From: Planomonospora parontospora
Lineage (GTDB): Bacteria; Actinomycetota; Actinomycetes; Streptosporangiales; Streptosporangiaceae
DNA: 64,000 nt
Direction: 5' to 3'
Assembly (NCBI GenBank): GCA_014647935.1
Contig: BMQD01000009.1
Span: 62,001-126,000, forward strand
In this document: in pieces, positions 56,073 through 64,000 of the stretch
Numbering within the stretch: position 1 is the stretch's first letter
How the letters are laid out: the number at the start of each line of letters is the position of its first letter
The notes under the pieces: model-generated
Told to the model about the DNA's origin: nothing
Database searches by the model: none
Seen by the model: the letters and a program-made list of their open reading frames with translations, nothing else
Made by a program: the position numbers and the translations under genes

Positions 56073-56675
56073 CTAGACGCCGAGGGCGGGCGGGACGAGG
56101 CCGGGCATCGCGGGGACGTTGCCGTCCATCGGGGCGAACGGGCTGCCCTGTCCGCCCTGGCCCAGCGGGGATCCCGGGAATCCCCAGTTCTGGCGGCCCT
56201 CGCAGCCGTGGGTGCCCTCGGCGTAGGCCGGCATGGTCCCGTCCACGCTGTAGATCATGCCGGTGTAGCGGACGCACCTGCCTTCCGTCGTCAGCTTGAC
56301 GGGCCCGGCGTAGTACCGGTACTTGCCCTGCATCGCCTGGTTGTAGCCGCGTCCGCCGCCGTTCTCCGAGTCGACCTCCAGGGCCACCTGGGTCGTCGTG
56401 GCGGTGCCGAGGGACGTCGCCTTCATGGTGAGCACGCAGTGCTGCCTGGTGTCGGCGTTGTACAGCAGGTAGAGGTAACCGACGACCCCTCCGGGGAAGC
56501 CCGCCCGCATCGGGCGGACGCCCCCGGGGACCTTCTTGAAGCCGGAGCCGCACACCGCCTCGGGCTTGTAGGGGTTCGTCACCGCCGAGGCCGCCTGGGC
56601 GGGAACCACGGTGAAGGCGGCAGCGGCGGCGGCCAGCGCCGCCAGAGCGGCTTTCTTCTTGACGAGTCTCATCAT
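56073..56675 (-). CDS. Sec-secreted protein, function unknown
   Basis: 200 residues from ATG 56675 (GGGGGATATCG ribosome site). Signal peptide MMRLVKKKAALAALAAAAAAFTVVPAQA with an AxA cleavage site, then VTNPYKPEAVCGSGFKKVPGGVRPMRAGFPGGVVGYLYLLYNADTRQHCVLTMKAT and a beta-rich domain with about four cysteines likely forming disulfides. Resembles small secreted actinobacterial proteins of the spore/cell-wall type; no enzyme motif. Confidence 0.68.
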   Translation of the reverse strand: MMRLVKKKAALAALAAAAAAFTVVPAQAASAVTNPYKPEAVCGSGFKKVPGGVRPMRAGFPGGVVGYLYLLYNADTRQHCVLTMKATSLGTATTTQVALEVDSENGGGRGYNQAMQGKYRYYAGPVKLTTEGRCVRYTGMIYSVDGTMPAYAEGTHGCEGRQNWGFPGSPLGQGGQGSPFAPMDGNVPAMPGLVPPALGV

Positions 56676-57004
56676 CGATATCCCCCGAATATGACGCCGG
56701 AGATTCCCGTTACCAGTGCGGAAATCCTTTTCATGATCAATCGAGGGCTCCGGAAAGGCAAGGACATCCGTGCAAAAAACCCGCATCCCTTCATTCACCC
56801 CGCCCCTAAATGGGAAGAAACATATACAGGTGGATAATTCACATTAATAGCGGATCGAGCCCTACGAGAGCGACGGCCTGCGCGGAGGGGGGCGGCCGCG
56901 CCCGGGACCACTGGTCGGAGCTCCCGCAGAGCGAATACGGTGGCGCCCATCGGTACCCGATGTCCCGGAATGTCCGGCGACATCCGGCAGTGAGGAGCAC
57001 CCCC
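56676..57004. other. 329-bp spacer with AT-rich promoter region
   Basis: Lies between the divergent secreted-protein and dehydrogenase starts. A markedly AT-rich stretch (about 56700-56850, with aaatgggaagaaacatatacaggtgg) suits promoters in both directions. Near 56955-56990 a GATGTC...GACATC inverted repeat overlaps atgtcccgg/atgtccgg direct repeats. No gene is supported, although the dehydrogenase frame is open from about 56810. Confidence 0.55.
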
Positions 57005-58675
57005 ATGGACGCGGACGTCATCGTCGTCGGCGCGGGCCTGGCCGGTCTGGTGGCCGTCCACGAGCTGACCGCGGCGGGCAGGAAGGTCGTCCTGGTCGAC
57101 CAGGAGAACGCCGCCAACCTCGGCGGGCAGGCGTTCTGGTCCTTCGGCGGCCTGTTCCTGGTCGGCACGCCCGAGCAGCGCCGCCTGGGGGTCAGGGACT
57201 CCTTCGAACTGGCGTGGAGCGACTGGACGGGCAGCGCCGGGTTCGACCGCCTGGACGACGAGGACGCCTGGGCCGTCAAGTGGGCGCGCGCCTACGTGGA
57301 GTTCGCCGCCGGGGAGAAGCGGTCGTGGCTGGCCGGGCACGGCATCACGTTCCTGCCGACCGTCGGGTGGGCCGAGCGCGGCGCCCTGCGCGCCGGCGGG
57401 CACGGCAACTCCGTGCCCCGCTTCCACATCGCCTGGGGCACGGGCACCGGCGTGGTCGAGCCGTTCGTCCTGTCCGTGCACCGGGCCGCCGCGGCCGGAC
57501 TGGTCCGCTTCCACCACCGGCACCGGGTCGACGAGCTGGTCATGACCGACGGCGCCGTCACCGGGGTGCGGGGCACGGTGCTGGCCGACGACGACTCCCC
57601 CCGCGGGGTCGCCTCCAACCGCGACGCGGTCGGCGAGTTCGAGCTGAGCGCCCAGGCGGTGATCGTCACGACCGGCGGGATCGGCGCCGACCACGACCGC
57701 GTGCGGCGCCACTGGCCCGAGCGGCTCGGCCGGCCCCCGGCGCACATGGTCACCGGCGTCCCGGCCTACGTCGACGGGCGGATGCTCGACATCGCCGAGG
57801 GCGCCGGAGTACGGCTGGTCAACCGCGACCGCATGTGGCACTACACCGAGGGCCTGCACAACTGGGACCCGATCTGGCCCGGGCACGGCATCCGCATCCT
57901 GCCCGGCCCGTCGTCGCTGTGGTTCGACGCCCTCGGCCGGCGGCTGCCCGAGCCGTGCCTGCCCGGCTACGACACGCTGGGCACGCTGAAGCACCTGCGC
58001 ACCACCCCGGACATCGCCGGCCACGACCATTCCTGGTTCATCCTCAACCAGCGGATCATCACCAAGGAGTTCGCGCTCTCGGGCTCGGAGCAGAACCCCG
58101 ACATCACCGCCAAGGACCGCAGGGCGTTCCTGCGCTCCCGCGTCCTCGGCAAGGGCGCGCCCGCGCCGGTGGAGGCGTTCAAGCGGAACGGCGCCGACTT
58201 CGTGGTGGCCCGCACCCTGGAGGAGCTGGTGGAGCGGATGAACGGGCTCACCGACGAGCCGCTGCTCGACGCCGCCGCGATCCGCGCCCAGATCGAGGCC
58301 CGCGACCTGCAGGTCGCCAACCCCTACGGCAAGGACGTCCAGGTCCAGGGCATCCGCAACGCCCGCCGCTACGTCGGCGACCGCCTCGGCCGCGCCGTCC
58401 CCCCGCACCGGATCCTCGACCCGGCGGCCGGGCCGCTGATCGGCGTGAAGCTGCACATCCTCACCCGCAAGACCCTCGGCGGGATCCAGACCGACCTCGA
58501 CTCCCGCGCCCTGGACCGGGACGGGCAGCCGGTCCCCGGGCTGTACGCCGCCGGAGAGGTCGCCGGGTTCGGCGGCGGCGGGGTGCACGGCTACAACGCC
58601 CTGGAGGGGACGTTCCTGGGCGGCTGCCTGCTGTCCGGCCGTACCGCGGGCCGCGCCGCCGCCCGGCGGATCTGA
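57005..58675 (+). CDS. FAD-binding dehydrogenase, KSTD/fumarate-reductase-like
   Basis: 556 residues from ATG 57005 (GAGGAG upstream). N-terminal FAD motif ADVIVVGAGLAGLVAVHELTAAGRKVVLVDQ, then GGQAFWSFGGLFLV. C-terminal GLYAAGEVAGFGGGGVHGYNALEGTFLGGCLLSGRTAG is the typical second FAD motif of the FAD_binding_2 family (fumarate reductase, 3-ketosteroid dehydrogenase). Between them HGNSVPRFHIAWGTGTGVVEPF. Substrate could be a steroid or other cyclic compound. Stands alone; not clearly in an operon with the following sigma gene. Confidence 0.87.
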   Translation: MDADVIVVGAGLAGLVAVHELTAAGRKVVLVDQENAANLGGQAFWSFGGLFLVGTPEQRRLGVRDSFELAWSDWTGSAGFDRLDDEDAWAVKWARAYVEFAAGEKRSWLAGHGITFLPTVGWAERGALRAGGHGNSVPRFHIAWGTGTGVVEPFVLSVHRAAAAGLVRFHHRHRVDELVMTDGAVTGVRGTVLADDDSPRGVASNRDAVGEFELSAQAVIVTTGGIGADHDRVRRHWPERLGRPPAHMVTGVPAYVDGRMLDIAEGAGVRLVNRDRMWHYTEGLHNWDPIWPGHGIRILPGPSSLWFDALGRRLPEPCLPGYDTLGTLKHLRTTPDIAGHDHSWFILNQRIITKEFALSGSEQNPDITAKDRRAFLRSRVLGKGAPAPVEAFKRNGADFVVARTLEELVERMNGLTDEPLLDAAAIRAQIEARDLQVANPYGKDVQVQGIRNARRYVGDRLGRAVPPHRILDPAAGPLIGVKLHILTRKTLGGIQTDLDSRALDRDGQPVPGLYAAGEVAGFGGGGVHGYNALEGTFLGGCLLSGRTAGRAAARRI

Positions 58676-58883
58676 CCCGGCGGCCCGGCCCGGCGGCTCC
58701 GACCCGGAGGCCCGGAAGCGGAGGCCCGGAAGCGGAGGAGAGATCCCCGACGCACCGCACGGTCCGGAATCGGAGGGGACACCCCGACCGACCGCACGGC
58801 CCGGAAGAACCGGATCGCCGGGAAACGCGGTTCCGTTGCCGGACACGTACGGGAATGACGAGTCCCCGACGGAAGGAACCGAT

Positions 58884-59462
58884 GTGGGCCCCCCTGACCC
58901 TCAGCGGCGCTTCGAGGAGATCTACACGGCGCACTACCCCGACCTCCTGGCCTACGTGCGCCGCCGCACCCACTCCCCGGACGACGCCGCCGACGCGCTC
59001 GCCGAGACGTTCACCACGGCCTGGCGCCGCCTGGACGACGTCCCCGAGGGGCACGCCGCCCGCCTCTGGCTGTACGGCACGGCCCGGCGCGTGCTGGCCA
59101 ACGGCCGCCGGGCCGCGGACCGCCGGACCGAGCTGGCCGTACGGCTCCGCGCCGAGCTCGCCGTCTGGGCCGAGCGCGCCGACACCGCCGGGCCCTCCGA
59201 GAACACCGCCGGGCACGATCCGGACGGGGTGCGGGAGGCGTTCCGGCGGCTGAGCGCCGGCGACCGGGAACTGCTCGCGCTGGTCAGCTGGGAAGGGCTG
59301 GACCCCGGGGAGATCTCGACCGTGCTGGGCTGCTCGCGCGGCGCCGTACGTCTCCGGCTGCACCGGGCGCGCAAGCGGCTCGCCCGGGAACTCGAATCCG
59401 CCGGCCTGGATCTGGCCAGGTACGGCTCGCGCGCGGTCGCGCTGGCGAAGGGAGAAGCGTGA
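58884..59462 (+). CDS. ECF-type RNA polymerase sigma factor
   Basis: 192 residues from GTG 58884, preceded by GAAGGAACC; an alternative TTG at 58836 adds 16 residues without a site. Region 2: RRFEEIYTAHYPDLLAYVRRRTHSPDDAADALAETFTTAWRRLDDVPEG ... LWLYGTARRVLANGRR. Region 4: FRRLSAGDRELLALVSWEGLDPGEISTVLGCSRGAVRLRLHRARKRL. Followed by a coupled membrane protein (TGATG overlap), probably its anti-sigma partner. Confidence 0.87.
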   Translation: MGPPDPQRRFEEIYTAHYPDLLAYVRRRTHSPDDAADALAETFTTAWRRLDDVPEGHAARLWLYGTARRVLANGRRAADRRTELAVRLRAELAVWAERADTAGPSENTAGHDPDGVREAFRRLSAGDRELLALVSWEGLDPGEISTVLGCSRGAVRLRLHRARKRLARELESAGLDLARYGSRAVALAKGEA

Positions 59463-60334
59463 TGCACGACGTCGACCGCCTCGTGGCGGGTATCGCCCCC
59501 GATCCAGGCCCCGGCATGACCCCGGGAGCCATGGAGCTGTTCGAGGAGATCACCACCGCCCCGGCCGCCGCACCCGGCCGGCCCGCCGGGCTCCTCCGGA
59601 GCGGGATCCCGCGGCGCCGCCGGTGGGCCGTCCTGTCGGCCATCGGCGTCGCGACGGCCGCGGCGGTGCTGGCGAGCTGGTCGCTCCCCGGCGGGCTGGG
59701 GCCGGCCCCGGCCTCCGCCACCCTGGACATCGAGCGGGACGGCGACCATTACGTCATCACGGTGAAGGACCTGTTCGCCGAGCCGGAACTGTACGAGCGC
59801 GAACTCAAGGCCCGCGGTCTGGACATCACCCTCAAGCTCGTCCCGACCTCCCCCGGCGGGGCGCGGGGCATCTACGTGTTCAACGACGTCGACCGGCTCA
59901 GGGCCGGCGAGCCCGTCCCCGCCGACGGACCCATCACGACGATCGAGGCGCCCGGACCCTGCGAGCGGCTCGGCGGCTGTCCGACCGGGCTGAAGGTCCC
60001 GGTGGACTACGCGAAGAAGGCCGAGGTCACTCTCGGCAGGGAGGCCCGGCCCGGTGAGGCGTACGTCATCCGGCCGATCATCGACATGCCCGGTGAGCCG
60101 CTCCACTGCGTGGAGTACGTCAACAAGACCGTCGCCGAGGTCGTGCCCATGCTGCGGGAGCGCGGTGTGGAGCCGGAGCTCACCTCCTTCACCGCCTCCG
60201 GCCGGGTGCCCCCCGGGCACTGGTACGTCCACGACGGCGTGATGAGCGCGGCGGGCGAGGCGATCGTCCTGACCGGTCCCGAGCCCGCGCCGAACCCTCG
60301 CCCGGTCGGGGAGTTCTGCCCGAAGGGATCGTGA
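59462..60334 (+). CDS. Sigma-associated membrane protein (anti-sigma candidate)
   Basis: 290 residues from ATG 59462. The cytoplasmic N-terminus (~50 residues, PGAMELFEEITTAPAA) precedes a single membrane helix (RRRRWAVLSAIGVATAAAVLASWSL) and a large extracytoplasmic domain with cysteines at GPCERLGGCPTG and EPLHCVEYVN. The layout is that of membrane anti-sigma factors and of CU044_5270-type proteins found next to ECF sigmas. No zinc-binding HxxxCxxC motif is seen, so it is not a ZAS-type anti-sigma. Coupled to the sigma gene. Confidence 0.72.
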   Translation: MHDVDRLVAGIAPDPGPGMTPGAMELFEEITTAPAAAPGRPAGLLRSGIPRRRRWAVLSAIGVATAAAVLASWSLPGGLGPAPASATLDIERDGDHYVITVKDLFAEPELYERELKARGLDITLKLVPTSPGGARGIYVFNDVDRLRAGEPVPADGPITTIEAPGPCERLGGCPTGLKVPVDYAKKAEVTLGREARPGEAYVIRPIIDMPGEPLHCVEYVNKTVAEVVPMLRERGVEPELTSFTASGRVPPGHWYVHDGVMSAAGEAIVLTGPEPAPNPRPVGEFCPKGS

Positions 60335-60505
60335 CCACCGCGCCGTGAACGGCCCGGCGGGACCCCGTGACCGGGCCCCGCCGGGTCCCGCCGGGCCTCC
60401 CGCGCGTCCCCCGGTCACCGCGGGCCGCCCCGCGCCGACGGCCGGGGAGGACGCCGTCACCGACGGCCGAGGGAGCGCGCCGCGGGCTCGGGTCGCCGTC
60501 TCGGG

Positions 60506-60531
60506 TAAAGAAACACTTCGCCGGCCGGAAA
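60506..60531 (+). promoter_or_regulatory. Sigma28 (FliA/WhiG)-like promoter for the MCP gene
   Basis: TAAAGAAA (60506-60513), 10 nt, then GCCGGAAA (60524-60531), resembling the TAAA-N15-GCCGATAA consensus with one base fewer between TAAA and GCCG. It lies 75 nt upstream of the MCP ATG. FliA-type control of an MCP would fit a flagellated or motile-spore strain; WhiG, the developmental relative, is the alternative. Confidence 0.5.
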
Positions 60532-60605
60532 GCTTGGAAATCCCGTGCCGCGGCCGATGGATGGATCGACGGAGACCTCGACGCTTAGAAAATTGAGAGC
60601 ACGCC

Positions 60606-62225
60606 ATGAACGACATGCCTGACCGGATGGGGAAGACGACCGCCGGTGCCCGCTGGAACTGGACCATCGGCCGCCGGCTGACCGCCGGCTTCGTGGCCGC
60701 GCTGGTCATGATGGGCGTCATCGGTGCCGTGTCCTACAGCAACACGGTCGATCTGGTCGAGAACGAGAAGTGGGTGGCCCACACCCACCAGGTGCTGAAC
60801 AAGCTCGACGGCGTGCTGTCGACGCTGAAGGACGCCGAGACCGGCCAGCGCGGCTACCTGATCACCGCCGAGGAGTCCTACCTCGGCCCCTACACCGAGG
60901 CCAAGAAGGCCGTCGGCGACCTGCTGGACGAGACCGCCGAGCTCACCTCCGACAACGCCGCCCAGCAGAAGCACATCGACACCCTGCGCCCGCTGGTCGA
61001 CGCCAAGTTCGCCGAGATGCAGCAGACCGTCGACCTGCGCCGCGCCGAGGGCTTCGAGGCCGCCCGCGCGGTCGTGCTGTCGAACAAAGGCAAGGCGACC
61101 ATGGACCAGATCCGCGCCACCCTGGACGAGATGCGCGACGCCGAGGCGAGCCTGCTGACCGTGCGCGCCGAAGAGGCCGAGGCGACCGCGTCGACGACCA
61201 AGAACGTGGTGCTGTTCGGCACCTCGCTGGCCGTGATCGCGCTGCTGGGCCTGGCCTGGTTCCTGACCCGCGGCGTCACCGGGCCGGTCAACGAGCTGGC
61301 CCGGCGGCTGCGCGACATCGCCGAGGGCGACGGCGACCTGACCCAGCGGGTGGACGCCTCCCGCCGCGACGAGATCGGCACCCTGGCCCGGCTGTTCAAC
61401 CAGTTCATCGGCAACGTCGCCGAGCTGGTCCGCCAGATCAACGACTCGGCGGCCTCCTCCTCGGCCGCCGCTCAGGAGCTGTCGGCGATCAGCGCGGAGA
61501 TCGGCAAGCAGACCGAGAACGCCTCGGCTCAGGCCACCAACGCCGCGGCCACGGCCGAGCAGGTCTCCGGCAACGTGCAGACGGTGGCCACCGCCAGCGA
61601 GGAGATGGGCGCCTCGATCCGGGAGATCTCCCGCAGCGCGGCCGAGGCCAGCACCGCCGGCCACGCCGCGGTGAGCCGGGCGGCCGAGGCCAGCACCGCG
61701 ATCACCCGGCTGGGCGAGTCGTCCGAGGCCGTCAGCAGCGTGGTCGCGCTGATCAACTCGATCGCCGAGCAGACCAACCTGCTGGCCCTCAACGCCACCA
61801 TCGAGGCGGCCCGCGCAGGCGACGCCGGCAAGGGCTTCGCCGTGGTCGCCTCCGAGGTCAAGGACCTGGCCCAGGAGACCGCCAAGGCCACCGGGGACAT
61901 CACCGCGCGCATCACCGCCATCCAGGCGGACGTGGCCGCGGCGGTGGCGTCGATCTCCACGACCGCGCAGGTGATCGGTGAGGTCAACGACCACCAGGGC
62001 AGCATCGCCGGTGCGGTGGAGGAGCAGAGCAGCACCACCGACAGCATGGCGGGCAACATCTCCGAGGCCGCCACCGGCGCGACCGCCATCGCGCACAGCG
62101 TCCAGGAGATCGCCACCACCGCGCACGCGATGGTGAGCAGCATCGGCGAGGTGCGGCGGGCGTCGGAGGAGCTGGCGCAGAACTCCACGCACCTCAACGC
62201 GCTGGTGGGACGCTTCCGCGTCTGA
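60606..62225 (+). CDS. Methyl-accepting chemotaxis protein (CHASE3-HAMP-MA)
   Basis: 539 residues. TM1 ~24-43, an extracellular CHASE3 domain with the [18 protein letters not shown] motif (~78-95), TM2 ~200-221, HAMP ~222-275 ([23 protein letters not shown]) and the long signalling hairpin with the conserved tip [36 protein letters not shown] (~385-420). Binds CheW/CheA through the tip. No other che genes are in the window. The 271 bp upstream hold the sigma28-like promoter; a strong hairpin follows the gene. Confidence 0.92.
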   Translation: MNDMPDRMGKTTAGARWNWTIGRRLTAGFVAALVMMGVIGAVSYSNTVDLVENEKWVAHTHQVLNKLDGVLSTLKDAETGQRGYLITAEESYLGPYTEAKKAVGDLLDETAELTSDNAAQQKHIDTLRPLVDAKFAEMQQTVDLRRAEGFEAARAVVLSNKGKATMDQIRATLDEMRDAEASLLTVRAEEAEATASTTKNVVLFGTSLAVIALLGLAWFLTRGVTGPVNELARRLRDIAEGDGDLTQRVDASRRDEIGTLARLFNQFIGNVAELVRQINDSAASSSAAAQELSAISAEIGKQTENASAQATNAAATAEQVSGNVQTVATASEEMGASIREISRSAAEASTAGHAAVSRAAEASTAITRLGESSEAVSSVVALINSIAEQTNLLALNATIEAARAGDAGKGFAVVASEVKDLAQETAKATGDITARITAIQADVAAAVASISTTAQVIGEVNDHQGSIAGAVEEQSSTTDSMAGNISEAATGATAIAHSVQEIATTAHAMVSSIGEVRRASEELAQNSTHLNALVGRFRV

Positions 62226-62266
62226 CCACCGCACGACCGGCCGTCCGGCCGGCGCACGACCCTCCC

Positions 62267-62301
62267 GGGGCCGGGGGCGCACGCGGTGCGCTCCCGGCCC
62301 C
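62267..62301. terminator. Strong hairpin after MCP
   Basis: A 16-bp stem (with one G-T pair) runs from GGGGCCGGG at 62267 to CCCGGCCCC at 62301 with a gcg loop. The remaining spacer to 62462 carries a CGATC-gtt-GATCG palindrome at 62423-62435, near the channel-gene promoter. Confidence 0.8.
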
Positions 62302-62462
62302 GCGCCGTCTCCCCGCTGCGGGAACACCGGCTCCCCCACGGGAGGCCGAGGCCTCCACCTGCCCGCATGCCGTACCGGCGGACCCGGATGTGCGAACACC
62401 TGAGCGACATGTACTTTTTGTGCGATCGTTGATCGGGATTCACCGAACGGGGAGGTATGCCG

Positions 62463-64000
62463 GTGTCCAGGCCGACGCGCCGGGAGCGGGTCCGCTACTG
62501 GTTCGACAACACCATGTCGCGGGGCACGGTGGCGCTGATCGGGTGGCTCGCGGCGATCTCCGCGGCGCTGATCGCCGTGGTCACCGGGCTCGTGCTCTGG
62601 CTGACGCCGGTCGAGGCCGCGCAGCACCACGGCGTGGCGGGCGTGCTCTGGGCGACGCTGATGCGCACGCTCAGCCCCGGCAAGGTGGCCAGCGACACCG
62701 GGAGCGCGCCGTTCGTGGCGCTGATGTTCGTCGCGTCGCTGGGCGGCCTCTTCATCGTCAGCGCCCTGGTCGGCGTGCTCGCCAACGGGCTCAAGGAGCG
62801 GTTCGAGCAGCTCCGCAAGGGCCGGTCGCGGATCATCGAGCGCGGGCACACGGTGATCCTCGGCTGGTCAGACCAGGTCTTCACGATCGTCCGGGAGCTG
62901 GTCCAGGCGCACGCGAGCCAGCGCGGCTCCGTCATCGCGATCCTCGCCGACCTCGACAAGGTCGCCATGGAGGACGCGCTCCGCACGCACGTGGGCGACA
63001 CCGGCGCGACCAAGGTGGTCTGCCGGACCGGGCGGCCCGTCGAACCGGCCGACCTCGACCTGATGAACCTCGACTCCGCCCGCTCGGTCGTCGTGCTCTC
63101 CCCGCAGGGCGACGACCCCGACGCGCACGTCATCAAGACGCTGCTCGCCCTGGACAAGCGCGCCGGCGACCACCCGCCGGTGGTGGCCGCGATCGCCGAC
63201 ACCGCCAACATGGCCGCGGCCCGGCTCGCCGGCGGCCCCGACGTGCACCTCGTCGACTCCGACGACACCGCCTCCCGGCTCATCGTGCAGTCCTCCCGCC
63301 AGTCGGGCACGTCGGTGGTCTGCATGGACCTGCTGGACTTCGCCGGCGGCGAGATCTACCTGCGCTCGGACCCCGATCTGGCGGGCACGCCGTACGGCAG
63401 GGCGCTCCACGCCTACCAGGCGGCCACGGTCATCGGGCTGCGCCGCGGCGGCCGGACCATGCTGAACCCGCCGGCGGACACGGTGGTCGAGGCCGAGGAC
63501 GAGATCATCGTGATCGCCCAGGACGACTCGATGATCCGCCTGGCGGACGGCATGCCGAAGGCCCAGGAGGACGCGATCGTGATGACCCCGCACCCCGTGC
63601 CCGGACCCGAGCGGACCCTGGTGCTCAACTGGAACGGCCGGGGCCGCCAGATCGTCCGCTGCCTGGACGGCTACGCCGCCCCCGGCTCGATCCTGGACGT
63701 CGCCTCCGACCACCCCGACGCGGCGACCGGCGTCGACGGCCTGGTCAACCTCACGGTGAACGTCAAGGACTGCGAGACCACCGACCGCTACGCGCTGGAG
63801 TCACTGGGCCTGGGCGTCTACCAGCACGTCATCGTGCTGTCCGACGACCGCTACGAGGCCGGGCACGCCGACACCCGGACGCTGATGACCCTGCTGCAGC
63901 TGCGCGACATGCAGACCTCGCTCGGCGAGCGCTACTCGATCGTCAGCGAGATGCACGACGAGAACAACCGGGCCCTGGCCGAGGTCACCCGGGCCGACGA
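62463..64000 (+). CDS. CASTOR/POLLUX-like ion channel, truncated by window end
   Basis: About 512 residues visible; the gene continues beyond 64000. Start GTG 62463 has GGAGG 7 nt upstream; ATG 62457 is too close to it. N-terminal basic region and helices (TVALIGWLAAISAALIAVVTGLVLW, PFVALMFVASLGGLFIVSALVGVLANGL) with a pore-like segment between them (TLMRTLSPGKVASDTG), then RCK/TrkA-N-like regions (HTVILGWSDQVFTIVRELVQA; LVLNWNGRGRQIVRCLDGYA). The family is related to plant CASTOR/POLLUX and gated potassium channels. Cell-membrane protein. Confidence 0.85.
   Translation, partial: MSRPTRRERVRYWFDNTMSRGTVALIGWLAAISAALIAVVTGLVLWLTPVEAAQHHGVAGVLWATLMRTLSPGKVASDTGSAPFVALMFVASLGGLFIVSALVGVLANGLKERFEQLRKGRSRIIERGHTVILGWSDQVFTIVRELVQAHASQRGSVIAILADLDKVAMEDALRTHVGDTGATKVVCRTGRPVEPADLDLMNLDSARSVVVLSPQGDDPDAHVIKTLLALDKRAGDHPPVVAAIADTANMAAARLAGGPDVHLVDSDDTASRLIVQSSRQSGTSVVCMDLLDFAGGEIYLRSDPDLAGTPYGRALHAYQAATVIGLRRGGRTMLNPPADTVVEAEDEIIVIAQDDSMIRLADGMPKAQEDAIVMTPHPVPGPERTLVLNWNGRGRQIVRCLDGYAAPGSILDVASDHPDAATGVDGLVNLTVNVKDCETTDRYALESLGLGVYQHVIVLSDDRYEAGHADTRTLMTLLQLRDMQTSLGERYSIVSEMHDENNRALAEVTRAD

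Noticed and set aside
60440-60600. c-di-GMP riboswitch upstream of the chemoreceptor
   Set aside because: No GEMM tetraloop/receptor or conserved core could be found; sigma28-like promoter explains the region better.

Overview
The window is about 72% GC chromosomal DNA from a filamentous actinomycete. Support comes from many GTG starts, long chains of ATGA/GTGA-coupled genes, a DUF397 / XRE-DUF5753 / anti-sigma-like ATPase module of the whiJ-abaA type, an AfsR/SARP regulator, a membrane-linked SARP inside a Tad operon, a DUF3618 / Holin-X gene triad and a CASTOR/POLLUX-type channel. The set fits Streptosporangiales better than a typical Streptomyces, but that placement is an inference. No tRNA, rRNA, CRISPR array, transposase or prophage was seen.

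Layout. 0-14.5 kb: an AfsR-type regulator entering from the left; RidA-like and WYL-regulator genes; an ECF-like sigma gene with a possible coupled leader peptide and a peroxiredoxin behind it; DUF4240; an NTF2-like protein; a lytic transglycosylase lipoprotein; an F420/NADPH-type oxidoreductase divergent from an HxlR regulator across a perfect 36-bp palindrome; an SNF2 helicase; an EamA exporter; and a TetR/rhodanese pair sharing a symmetric operator and -10 element. 14.5-23.6 kb: a leftward Tad pilus-like operon (lipoprotein, secreted PKD-like protein, CpaB/SAF, CpaE/MinD-like, TadB, TadC, three TadE/G-like proteins, membrane-bound SARP) with no CpaF/TadA ATPase gene. 23.7-28.5 kb: an MpaB-type oxygenase, a 7TM-PAS-GGEEF diguanylate cyclase and the DUF3618 / Holin-X triad.

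28.7-45 kb: a xylose-type sugar ABC transporter; a MEDS-ATPase (RsbA-like) coupled to a STAS protein that lacks the usual phospho-acceptor residue; an SDR protein; a VOC protein; an Asp/Glu racemase divergent from a LysR gene; a cytoplasmic GAF histidine kinase; a GNAT protein; a methyltransferase; a serine hydrolase; PNPOx and flavin-reductase family proteins (the latter apparently shortened internally); and membrane and lipoprotein genes. 45-64 kb: TetR/FAD monooxygenase, an MFS exporter, a large PLD-helicase-DUF3427 protein, the whiJ-type module, AraC/NmrA, a secreted protein, a KSTD-like dehydrogenase, an ECF sigma and membrane partner pair, a methyl-accepting chemotaxis protein behind a sigma28-like promoter, and the start of a CASTOR/POLLUX-type channel running off the right edge.

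Most regulators sit divergent from a single likely target and have palindromes in between, so several circuits can be read locally (HxlR, TetR twice, AraC, LysR). Convergent pairs are commonly separated by GC-rich hairpins. The most unusual system here is the Tad-like operon: it has no motor ATPase although its gene junctions are tightly coupled, one TadE lacks a canonical start codon, and another has a 33-bp repeat array in its leader.
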